DNA from: CAZWUZ01 sp964637655 [NCBI: uncultured bacterium] | GTDB lineage: Bacteria > DAOPZR01 | NCBI GenBank assembly: GCA_964637655.1 | Contig: CAZWUZ010000065.1 | Span: forward strand, 1-13,217 | Direction: 5' to 3' | DNA length: 13,217 nt | Part shown: positions 6,373 to 11,929 of the stretch, piece after piece | How positions within the stretch are numbered: position 1 is the first letter of the stretch | How the letters are laid out: each line of letters begins with the position of its first letter | Notes under the pieces: generated by a model | What the model saw: the letters and a program-made list of their open reading frames with translations, nothing else | Database searches by the model: none | Told to the model about the DNA's origin: nothing | Position numbers and translations under genes: made by a program

Positions 6373-7710
6373 TCAGTCGTTCGGCTGCCGGCGCGCCCAC
6401 ATCTGCGGGGCCAGTTCGCGCGACTTGGCCGCGATCGCCTGCTCGTCCAGCGACACGATCTTCTTGCCTTCCATCAGCACCTTCCCCGAGGCGATGGTCG
6501 TGTCGACGGTGGCGTCAACCATGCCGAAGATAAGGTGCCCGAGGAAATTGTCCGAGCCGAAGGGAGTCGGCGGAATGTAGTCGACCATGATGATGTCCGC
6601 CGCGCAGCCCGCCGCCAGTTCGCCGACCTTCACGCGGAAGTGGCGGTTGGCAATGGCGCGGTTGTTGCCGAGCAGCAGCTGCGGCGCCTCGCAGAAGGCA
6701 ACGCGCGGATCGCGCTGGTCGTGGCGGTGCAGCAGGTAGGCGCAGCGCATCTGCGCCGGCATATCCGAGGCCATGCCGTCGGTGCCGAGTCCGACCAGCA
6801 CTCCCTTCTTGAGCATGGTCAGCACCCTGGCGCAGCCGACCGCGTTGTTCATGTTCGACTCGGGGTTGTGCACCGCCGCGGTCTTCGTCGCCGCGAGAAT
6901 CTCCATTTCCTTTTCGCTGATGTGGATGCAGTGGACGAAGATGGAGTTTTCGCCCGTCACGCCGAACTGGTGAAAGCGCTCGACCACGCCCATGCCGTAA
7001 TTTTTCATGCTGTGGTCGACATCGGCCTTGTCCTCGGCGACGTGCGTATGGAAGCCCGCGCCCAGCGCCTTCGCCTCGGCGGCGCAGCGCTCGAGGGTCT
7101 TGTCGCCCACGGTGAACGAGGCGTGCAGGCCGAAGAGCGCCGCCAGCTGCGGATCCTTCTCCGCGTTGCAGCGCTTGATGAAGCGGATGTTTTCCTCGAC
7201 ACCGCCGCCCGCGACGTTGCGGTCGGAGACCTCGTAGCAGAGCGAGGCGCGCACACCCGCCTGCTTCACCGTTTCAGCAATAACGTCGAGCGAGCCCTCG
7301 CGGCAGGACGGGCCGGCATGATGGTCGATGATGGTGGTCGTGCCGTTGCGGATGCATTCCGCCAGCGGGATGAGCGCGCTGTAGCGCACGTCGTCCATGT
7401 TCAGCGCGCAGTCGACCTTCCACCAGAGGCGCTCGAGGACTTCCGTGAAATTCGACGCCGGGGTGCCGGGGATCCCCATGCCGCGCGCCATGGTCGAGTA
7501 GAAGTGGTGGTGCGTGCAGATGTAGCCGGGCATGACAACCATGCCGTTGGCATTGCGCTTCTGTGCCTGCGGGTACTTCTTCTCCAGGTCGGCCGTTTTC
7601 CCGACTTCGACGATGGTCGCGCCGTCGTAGCAGACCGCGCCCCCCGGGATAACCGTGCTGTTGTCGCCGCCCGTGACGACCAGACCGTTGACGATGAGTT
7701 GCTGTGCCAT
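6373..7710 (-). CDS. ssnA: SsnA-like amidohydrolase/deaminase
   Basis: 445-aa amidohydrolase-superfamily protein most like SsnA, a putative aminohydrolase linked in other genomes to selenium-dependent purine or xanthine catabolism. Metal-site residues appear in order: H67 and H69 in CTHHHFYS, H223 with E226 in FHTHVAEDKADV, H260 in FVHCIH, and D311 in LGTDGMASDM. LWWKVDCAL, DHHAGP, VEENIRFI and HNPESNMNN all resemble E. coli SsnA, as does the tail SPTP-like PPTPFGSDNFLGHLIFGM. ATZ/TRZ or MTA/adenosine-deaminase relatives are less likely alternatives. The substrate is unproven. It is the first gene of the operon, with AAGGAGAG 6 nt before ATG 7710. None of the usual selenium-hydroxylase partners is in the window, so its placement before def and fmt is unusual. 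Confidence 0.88.
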   Translation of the reverse strand: MAQQLIVNGLVVTGGDNSTVIPGGAVCYDGATIVEVGKTADLEKKYPQAQKRNANGMVVMPGYICTHHHFYSTMARGMGIPGTPASNFTEVLERLWWKVDCALNMDDVRYSALIPLAECIRNGTTTIIDHHAGPSCREGSLDVIAETVKQAGVRASLCYEVSDRNVAGGGVEENIRFIKRCNAEKDPQLAALFGLHASFTVGDKTLERCAAEAKALGAGFHTHVAEDKADVDHSMKNYGMGVVERFHQFGVTGENSIFVHCIHISEKEMEILAATKTAAVHNPESNMNNAVGCARVLTMLKKGVLVGLGTDGMASDMPAQMRCAYLLHRHDQRDPRVAFCEAPQLLLGNNRAIANRHFRVKVGELAAGCAADIIMVDYIPPTPFGSDNFLGHLIFGMVDATVDTTIASGKVLMEGKKIVSLDEQAIAAKSRELAPQMWARRQPND

Positions 7711-7790
7711 GACACACTCTCCTTATACCGGGGTTGAGCCGGGGTTGTGGTGTAAGCGTCCGTTTACGCGCACCCAATTATTTATACGGC

Positions 7791-7819
7791 AAATTACCAT
7801 ACCCCGCGAGGGGTGTCAA
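7791..7819 (-). promoter_or_regulatory. Sigma70-type promoter of the ssnA-nth operon, with inverted repeat in the spacer
   Basis: On the minus strand a perfect -35 TTGACA (7814-7819) is followed after 17 nt by TAATTT (7791-7796), preceded by TGG as in extended -10 elements. The predicted start is near 7784, giving a leader of about 73 nt. The spacer is almost filled by the inverted repeat ACCCC-GCGA-GGGGT (7801-7814), a possible repressor site. The leader carries two copies of CCGGGGTT 11 bp apart (7728-7746, plus-strand reading). Confidence 0.65.
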
Positions 7820-7853
7820 AACAACTGAGAGTAGATTTGTTGTAGAGTTTGCA

Positions 7854-8792
7854 TCACATGCCTTCTCTGCAATAAAAAAAATCTCCAACAACTCCCTCAG
7901 TATTTATTGTGTTAAAACTCGGCATATCGGTTTGGTTGAAAACTTCCATTTTTAAATCTGAATTTCCAGTATTAGTCGGATCACCGAAAGTCATCTTTGC
8001 CCAATTGAACGAGATTTTCGACGCTCCATCCTCGCCAGTAAGCTCGCACGTATATCCGCACCTAAAAACAGCGCTAATTGAACCATTTTCATACATCATG
8101 ACAGGCGAAGCCAATTCAAGGGGAAGAGATATTCCGTGTTTCTCAAATATCACATACACACTGCTTCTCCGTTCAAAAACAATGTTGCCTGTCACTCTGG
8201 CAGCGTTCCTCGATAGTGTATGCCATTTGCCCGCAAACACATCTATGTTATCAACGCTTACTTCTCTAGCACCAGATTCAACTTGTGGCTCTACACGACG
8301 TTGGCTTAGATCATAATCGCTATGTGAAGAACGAGAAAAGCCAGCTCCTCCAGCTTTCTCTGCTACGATCCTTAGCTCTTCGTTGATTTCGGAAGAATAC
8401 GCCCCTATCTCATGATTTATGCTATGTAACTGGATTAAAAATATCACGCCGCTTGCAATTTCGTAATCGGAAATTGTTTGTCGTCGTGCATATGCATGAA
8501 TGGTTTCTTCCAAGGAGAATCCCCCATCGCTAAACAATTTATCAAGCAAATCATAAAGAATCATAGCTTTCTTTGTTTTGTCCTCATTTGACACAACCGA
8601 TTTGCAGGTTTCATAGAAATACCTCCGATTCTGTTCAAATGATTTTTCTAACGATAACACATGGTCAACATTACTAAAATCCGCCGCTGGTTTCGAAAAA
8701 ATAGCAACTCCGCGAGAAAAATCGCGAATTGCAAAAACAATCAACGCAACAAATGCACAAACCTTTACTATGGAAAATATTGTTTTCTTCAT
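7854..8792 (-). CDS. Hypothetical membrane-anchored protein
   Basis: 312 aa, not recognised. An N-terminal hydrophobic segment after MKKT (about residues 5-22) is a signal anchor or uncleaved signal peptide, so the rest is probably outside the cytoplasm. Residues about 30-165 look helical, with charged stretches. A linker follows, rich in Ser, Arg and Glu (SRSSHSDYDLSQRR), and then a beta-rich part from about 190 onward with AGKWHTLSR and GNIVFERRSSVYVIFE. That part looks like a small barrel or sandwich domain, with cysteines in CGYTCELTG. The start at 8792 is chosen for GAAGGAGGG 5 nt upstream; an ATG at 8834 lacks such a site. Base composition is clearly more AT-rich than the flanking operon, suggesting acquisition by transfer. 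It has its own promoter. Confidence 0.8.
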   Translation of the reverse strand: MKKTIFSIVKVCAFVALIVFAIRDFSRGVAIFSKPAADFSNVDHVLSLEKSFEQNRRYFYETCKSVVSNEDKTKKAMILYDLLDKLFSDGGFSLEETIHAYARRQTISDYEIASGVIFLIQLHSINHEIGAYSSEINEELRIVAEKAGGAGFSRSSHSDYDLSQRRVEPQVESGAREVSVDNIDVFAGKWHTLSRNAARVTGNIVFERRSSVYVIFEKHGISLPLELASPVMMYENGSISAVFRCGYTCELTGEDGASKISFNWAKMTFGDPTNTGNSDLKMEVFNQTDMPSFNTINTEGVVGDFFYCREGM

Positions 8793-8797
8793 TTTTT

Positions 8798-8806
8798 CCC
8801 TCCTTC
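8798..8806 (-). promoter_or_regulatory. Ribosome binding site for the 312-aa hypothetical gene
   Basis: GAAGGAGGG on the minus strand, 5 nt before ATG 8792, a near-perfect Shine-Dalgarno. It favours this start over the in-frame ATG at 8834. Confidence 0.75.
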
Positions 8807-8823
8807 GATCAGATGTTGTATTC

Positions 8824-8851
8824 ATTATAAGCAACGATTAGGCTTCGTGAA
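8824..8851 (-). promoter_or_regulatory. Promoter of the 312-aa hypothetical gene
   Basis: Perfect -10 TATAAT (8824-8829) with a -35-like TTCACG (8846-8851, 4 of 6 matches) separated by 16 nt, on the minus strand. It lies in the short gap after the broken gene at 8859 and just before the Shine-Dalgarno of the next gene. Confidence 0.6.
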
Positions 8852-8858
8852 TTTACAG

Positions 8859-9459
8859 TCATATACGGTAGTAGTACATAACGATTTTACGGGATATTTC
8901 AGGCGCCCACGCCACCTTTGTCTTGCTATCTCGAAATATTTCGTCCAATAGACTTTTCTTTTCATCAACCCACGAATCTCCTTTTTTTCTTGTCCGATGC
9001 TGGAAAATCGCCAATATTTCTCCTTTTTTCAGTTCATCCCGAATCATTAATATTTCAGAAGGAATAACATGGGATAGCTTTGCTCCGTTGCCGGAAGCAA
9101 TTCCTGTGTCCGGGTCAAGAAAGATAATGCGACGTTTTTTACATTTGCTTCGCAATTGGTCAATTACTTTTTTTTTGGTACATTTTCCTTGTGGTTATCA
9201 CATCAGGAACAAGAGCTACTTCTACGCTCGATCTAACTCCACAAATATTGCGCAAATCCTTTTCATCAGAAAAATGAGTAACGATTTCATCGGGAATTTG
9301 TCTTTTCGTCTTGTCGATTTCTAGATAGAATTTTTTCCGTTCAGCTTGTCGATAGTATGCAACTTGAATGATAATTTCCTTCCGATATTTTTTAGCAAGA
9401 CTGAATAGAATTCCCCACTTGACGATATCAAGATCATCGCCGTACCATTTATTCTGCAT
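8859..9459 (-). pseudogene. Conserved hypothetical protein (KWYGD/DPDTG family), frameshifted at an A9 run
   Basis: Two adjacent minus-strand frames encode the halves of one protein. The first (9459-9160, 99 aa) starts MQNKWYGDDLDIVKWG and ends in YQKKSN. The second (down to 8859) contains RRIIFLDPDTGIASG, FQHRTRKKGDSW and VAWAPEI. The break is at nine consecutive A on the minus strand (9168-9176). Removing one A joins them as YQKKVIDQLRSKCKK, and the total of 601 nt equals 200 codons plus one base. I recall this order of motifs in full-length uncharacterised bacterial proteins of about 200 aa; the function is unknown. It could be a true pseudogene, a sequencing error, or a gene rescued by transcriptional slippage on the A run. 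It is AT-rich like its neighbour. Confidence 0.75.
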
Positions 9460-9463
9460 TGTC

Positions 9464-9538
9464 CTATACCTTCCAACACCGTGTCGTGATCACCGCCAGA
9501 TGCGGTTCAATTGCCGGAAACGACTGTCTGATTTTCAT
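9464..9538 (-). pseudogene. Short ORF behind the antitoxin, possible toxin stub
   Basis: An ATG at 9538 overlaps the antitoxin-like stop in ATGA, the usual coupling in toxin-antitoxin operons. The frame MKIRQSFPAIEPHL... stops after 24 codons at 9464. That is within a few bases of the point where the composition turns AT-rich and the broken gene starts (9459). This is what a toxin gene cut off by an insertion would look like, but 24 residues are too few to recognise a toxin family. Confidence 0.25.
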
Positions 9539-9774
9539 GAAGTTTCTCTCATGTGGCAACTGCGTTGCCCTGCCGCAGAATCCCGGTCTCCGGCAATGGT
9601 TTTCCTGATCCCGCTTCCTGTCTCGCGCAGGCGCTTTTCCGCCTCGCGTTGCCATGCCCGGTCATTCGCCGCTGTCACCCCGTGCAGCGAACGCAGCACA
9701 TGGTCAACCATGGCCATTTGCTGATCGAGCGGCAACGATTCAACTTCCTGCAGCAGCGCCTGCATACGTGTCAT
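9535..9774 (-). CDS. Addiction-module antitoxin-like protein
   Basis: 79-aa protein resembling the short 'addiction module' antitoxin family (Unstab_antitox type). An N-terminal helical part, MQALLQEVESLPLDQQMAMVDHV, is followed by LRSLHG, then NDRAWQREAEKRLRET and KTIAGD. This matches the usual LP..E...LV..L..SL...., D.AW..E...R and ..IPG order. The tail after IAGD (RDSAAGQRSCHMRETS) is unlike the family, so the C-terminus may have been altered. The start is ATG 9774, with GGAGG 6 nt upstream; ATG 9780 abuts the same GGAGG and is unlikely. No intact toxin follows, only a 24-codon ORF, so it appears orphaned. Confidence 0.6.
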   Translation of the reverse strand: MTRMQALLQEVESLPLDQQMAMVDHVLRSLHGVTAANDRAWQREAEKRLRETGSGIRKTIAGDRDSAAGQRSCHMRETS

Positions 9775-9780
9775 GGGCAT

Positions 9781-9785
9781 CCTCC
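9781..9785 (-). promoter_or_regulatory. Ribosome binding site deciding the antitoxin start
   Basis: GGAGG on the minus strand, directly adjacent to ATG 9780 but 6 nt from ATG 9774, which makes the second methionine the likely start. Confidence 0.65.
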
Positions 9786-9794
9786 ATCAGCGCA

Positions 9795-9823
9795 ATGGTA
9801 GCAAATCCGTACACCTGCCGCAA
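9795..9823 (-). promoter_or_regulatory. Candidate promoter of the antitoxin-like gene
   Basis: TTGCGG (9818-9823), 17 nt, then TACCAT (9795-9800), preceded by TGC as in extended -10 elements, on the minus strand. Both hexamers are weak matches, but spacing and position (about 20 nt before the start) fit. Confidence 0.35.
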
Positions 9824-9879
9824 CGCTTGCAACCAAGCAACGCGTAGCAGGTCCACCTGCACATGTACGGCACGGCACG

Positions 9880-10263
9880 TCATACTGCAAGCGCCAATCG
9901 GCACCAGCGGCGCAGGTCGCTGCTGCCCCACGGCGGAAAACTCACCCAGCCGGGGCCGAGGTCAGTGGCGTCCGTGCCGCCATCCGCCAGCGCCTCCGGC
10001 AGCACCGCCAGCGGCAGGCGAAACGCCAGACCGCTTTGCCCGTAGGCGATGGCGAAGATGCGGTTGTCCGCGGTGTGCAGAACGACATACGCATAGGCGG
10101 CCGGATCGGGACAATACTGCCGCACACCGCCCAGCCCGCGGGCGGCATCATGCAGCACAGAAGCCACATCGTCATGCGCGGAGAGAGTCGGGTGCTTGAG
10201 GATGAAGTCGACGATGTCCGCATTCTCCGGAATGCGAAAACAGCCGGCAACAGACCAGGGCAT
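9880..10263 (-). CDS. Hypothetical protein, second gene of a two-gene unit
   Basis: 127 aa, family not recognised. It looks soluble, with no signal peptide or membrane segment. Its features are DIVDFILKHPTLSAHDDVASVLHDAARGL (helical), YAYVVLHTADNRIFAIAYG (two beta strands), and an aromatic C-terminus with GPGWVSFPPWGSSDLRRWC. The ATG at 10263 overlaps the stop of the upstream gene in TGATG, so the two are almost certainly co-translated and probably act together. The GC-rich composition matches the host. The pairing and small size could fit a metabolic accessory, or a toxin-immunity-like pair, but nothing in the sequence decides this. Confidence 0.68.
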   Translation of the reverse strand: MPWSVAGCFRIPENADIVDFILKHPTLSAHDDVASVLHDAARGLGGVRQYCPDPAAYAYVVLHTADNRIFAIAYGQSGLAFRLPLAVLPEALADGGTDATDLGPGWVSFPPWGSSDLRRWCRLALAV

Positions 10264-10628
10264 CAGACGGGATACCGGGCGAGGCGGGTGGCGACGTAGT
10301 CGCTCAGGTCAGCGGGAAGTTTTTCCGCCTGCGCGGTGAAGCGCGCGCGTACGGTTTCTTTCGGAAAGGCGCCGTCAGCCACGAGGATCGGCGTCGCCTT
10401 GTAGGGAAGGTCGGGGCTTTCACCGTCGTCGACCGCCATGTGGGTGAAACCCGTCGCCTCTTCCCAGGTGATGGCATGTTCGCTGGTCGAGCGGTTGTAG
10501 CAGAGCTGGAACCCGTCCGGCGCGCCGGCGGCATTCAGCCAGACGATGAGGTCCATATCGTCGGAACGAAACCAGCGACGGCGGCGTTCACCCGGTATCT
10601 GACGGGTCCACCGCACTTCCTGAAGCAT
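10263..10628 (-). CDS. Conserved hypothetical protein
   Basis: 121-aa soluble protein of a family I recall from GC-rich proteobacteria but with no known function. Its motifs are RRRWFRSDDMDLIVWLN, FQLCYNRSTSEHAITWEEATGFTHMAVDDGE and YKATPILVADGAFP. These suggest a compact beta-rich domain with a conserved 'DLIVW ... FQLCY ... A(I/L)TW ... G(F)TH ... DDGE ... TPIL' pattern. The start is ATG 10628, with GGGAGAGG about 9 nt upstream and a strong promoter just before it; a longer frame to 10808 would run through that promoter. It is coupled by TGATG to the 127-aa gene. Confidence 0.82.
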   Translation of the reverse strand: MLQEVRWTRQIPGERRRRWFRSDDMDLIVWLNAAGAPDGFQLCYNRSTSEHAITWEEATGFTHMAVDDGESPDLPYKATPILVADGAFPKETVRARFTAQAEKLPADLSDYVATRLARYPV

Positions 10629-10650
10629 GAGCGCACCTCTCCCTGGCGGG

Positions 10651-10679
10651 AGTATACGGGGCGCGTAAAAGACTGTCAA
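10651..10679 (-). promoter_or_regulatory. Near-consensus sigma70 promoter
   Basis: TTGACA (10674-10679), 17-nt spacer, TATACT (10651-10656) on the minus strand: 11 of 12 consensus bases at ideal spacing. The predicted start is near 10644, leaving a very short leader of about 15 nt that is mostly Shine-Dalgarno. It drives the two hypothetical genes at 10628-9880. Confidence 0.85.
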
Positions 10680-10686
10680 GGATTGA

Positions 10687-10869
10687 TCAGGTGGTCGGTG
10701 GTTGCTGACGGCGGCGGGCGAGTTCGGCTTCGAGGATTTTGCGCATGTCGCGCAGGCGGCGCGAGAACATCCCGTCCAGCGCCTGCGGTTCGAGGCGCAG
10801 CAGGACATCGGTCAGGGCCTTGAGTTCCGCCTGCGGCTCCATGCTGTTCTTATCGGCCGGTTCGGGCAT
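10687..10869 (-). CDS. Small hypothetical protein
   Basis: 60 aa, charged and predicted helical. Its core LKALTDVLLRLEPQALDGMF is followed by SRRLRDMRKILEAELARRRQQ, an amphipathic basic helix that could be a coiled coil. No Shine-Dalgarno precedes ATG 10869, nor the internal ATG at 10842. The ORF begins only a few bases after the terminator of the FecR gene, so it would need read-through or an unseen promoter. It is not recognised, and whether it is expressed is uncertain. Confidence 0.42.
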   Translation of the reverse strand: MPEPADKNSMEPQAELKALTDVLLRLEPQALDGMFSRRLRDMRKILEAELARRRQQPPTT

Positions 10870-10875
10870 AAACTG

Positions 10876-10906
10876 AAAAACGGGGGCGGCAGACCGCCGC
10901 CCCCGT
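10876..10906 (-). terminator. Intrinsic terminator of the FecR-domain gene
   Basis: A perfect 11-bp GC-rich stem (10880-10890 with 10896-10906, 5-nt loop) is followed on the minus strand by TTTTT (10880-10876). It starts 16 nt after the FecR gene's stop. The plus-strand side has only CCCTTTC, so it acts leftward. Confidence 0.92.
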
Positions 10907-10921
10907 CCCTTTCGTCAGGTG

Positions 10922-11797
10922 CTACTGCGTGATGATGACATCATCACCGTTGCCGGGGATCCCGTCCTCACCCATCGAGGCGAGGAAGTACTTGTTGTTC
11001 CCCGTGCGGCGGTAGATGTACGGGCGGCCGAACATGTCGTTCTTTTCGCTGCCATAGAGTTCCACCAGCGACTCGGGATAGCGCCCGTCATGCGTAGCGG
11101 CAAACGCCTCGATATCGGTGCGGAAGGTGGTCGCCGTCTGGGTGACGTTGGCCATGGCGCGTGCCGCGTTGACCACGTCGTTGAAGTTGAGGTAGCCGCA
11201 CGGGCGCAGGCGGTGCCGCTGCCGCTCGGTCATCTCCCGGACATTGGTCGCCGGGCGGTCCCGGTAGATGCTGATGATCTGGTCGTTGGTCAACGTCCGC
11301 TCCTGGTCGCCGAACTTCACCACCACCGACCCTTCCATAACGCTGACCTCCGCCCCCTCCGCGGTGGCATGCACGCCGAAACGCGTACCGCGCACGCCGC
11401 AGACCGCGGTTGCCGTGCGCACCTGGTAATTCGAGCCCTCGGGCAACGCGTCCACGCGGTTGAGAATCTCCCCCTGCTTGAGGTCGAGCCCGATGGCATA
11501 CGTGCTGTTGAACCGGTTCTGCCCCAGTTCACTGACCGTCGCCTCGGCATTCCCGCCGACGCGCGCCTGCACGTTTTCCTTCAGTTCGACCACCACCTGT
11601 GCCCCGTCCTGTGTGCGGATGGTCGTCCCGGCCGGCACGGTCATCCCCGCAGTCACCGCCTGCTCGCGCCCGTTGATGACCGCCGTCGCCGTGCCGCTGA
11701 CCGACGCGACCCTGCCGTCAACCGCCTTGAGGCGGAACATATAGGCCGCACCTGCCACCACCACGATGACCAGCAGCAATTTCACCATGTTGTTCAT
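10922..11797 (-). CDS. FecR-domain membrane protein with pseudopilin-like (GspG) C-terminus
   Basis: 291 aa, anchored by an N-terminal hydrophobic helix (about residues 5-21), so the remainder is likely periplasmic. Residues about 25-180 form a FecR-type domain: GMTVPAGTTIRTQDGAQVVVELKE (51-74), YQVRTATAVCGVRGTRFGV (124-142) and VMEGSVVV (153-160). FecR domains normally transmit signals or bind surface ligands. Residues about 205-291 resemble the soluble part of the major type II pseudopilin GspG. A helix ending FAATHDGRYPESLVEL is followed by NDMFGRPYIYR, then KYFLASMGEDGIPGNGDDVI with the acidic calcium-loop-like end. No prepilin peptidase signal is present. AAGGAGGAGA lies just before ATG 11797, and a strong terminator follows. 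No sigma factor or FecI neighbour is seen. The family call for the first domain is good and for the second moderate. Confidence 0.85.
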   Translation of the reverse strand: MNNMVKLLLVIVVVAGAAYMFRLKAVDGRVASVSGTATAVINGREQAVTAGMTVPAGTTIRTQDGAQVVVELKENVQARVGGNAEATVSELGQNRFNSTYAIGLDLKQGEILNRVDALPEGSNYQVRTATAVCGVRGTRFGVHATAEGAEVSVMEGSVVVKFGDQERTLTNDQIISIYRDRPATNVREMTERQRHRLRPCGYLNFNDVVNAARAMANVTQTATTFRTDIEAFAATHDGRYPESLVELYGSEKNDMFGRPYIYRRTGNNKYFLASMGEDGIPGNGDDVIITQ

Positions 11798-11861
11798 TGT
11801 TCTCCTCCTTCAATCTGCCTTCACTCAGTCAATTTTGCAAATAGCGTACCATACCCGGGGT

Positions 11862-11909
11862 AAAAAAACGACCGATATTGCAGTGAATCAGCTGCTGCCG
11901 CGCCCGGTC
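11862..11909 (-). terminator. Weak candidate terminator after the glycosyltransferase
   Basis: Between the glycosyltransferase and FecR genes, GACCG (11909-11905) can pair with CGGTC (11874-11870). An inner GCAG/CTGC pairing is possible, and seven T follow on the minus strand (11868-11862). The stem is short and interrupted. A second T7 run occurs right after the glycosyltransferase stop (11923-11929). No convincing promoter for the FecR gene was found in this gap. Confidence 0.35.
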
Positions 11910-11929
11910 TGCCGGAACAGTGAAAAAAA

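Noticed and set aside
4995-6533. Plus-strand open frame of 512 codons
   Set aside because: Antisense to fmt and def, both with full catalytic motifs; low-complexity Ser/Arg/Ala translation.
6373-7710. A selenium-metabolism cluster around ssnA
   Set aside because: No selD, selenium-hydroxylase, ygfK-like or molybdenum-cofactor gene is present, and no in-frame TGA suggesting selenocysteine was noticed.
6352-7737. Plus-strand open frame of 461 codons
   Set aside because: Antisense to the ssnA-like gene, whose metal-binding residues are all in place on the other strand.
7797-7817. The CCCC/GGGG hairpin near 7801 as a terminator of the AT-rich gene
   Set aside because: The stem is only 5 bp and no T-run follows on the minus strand; it fits better as an operator within the promoter spacer.
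7820-9475. An insertion sequence or integrative element
   Set aside because: No transposase, integrase, terminal inverted repeats or target duplications could be seen at the island's ends.
9740-9931. 63-codon minus-strand frame upstream of the antitoxin
   Set aside because: It overlaps the end of the 127-aa gene, the antitoxin start and its ribosome site, and shows no recognisable motif.
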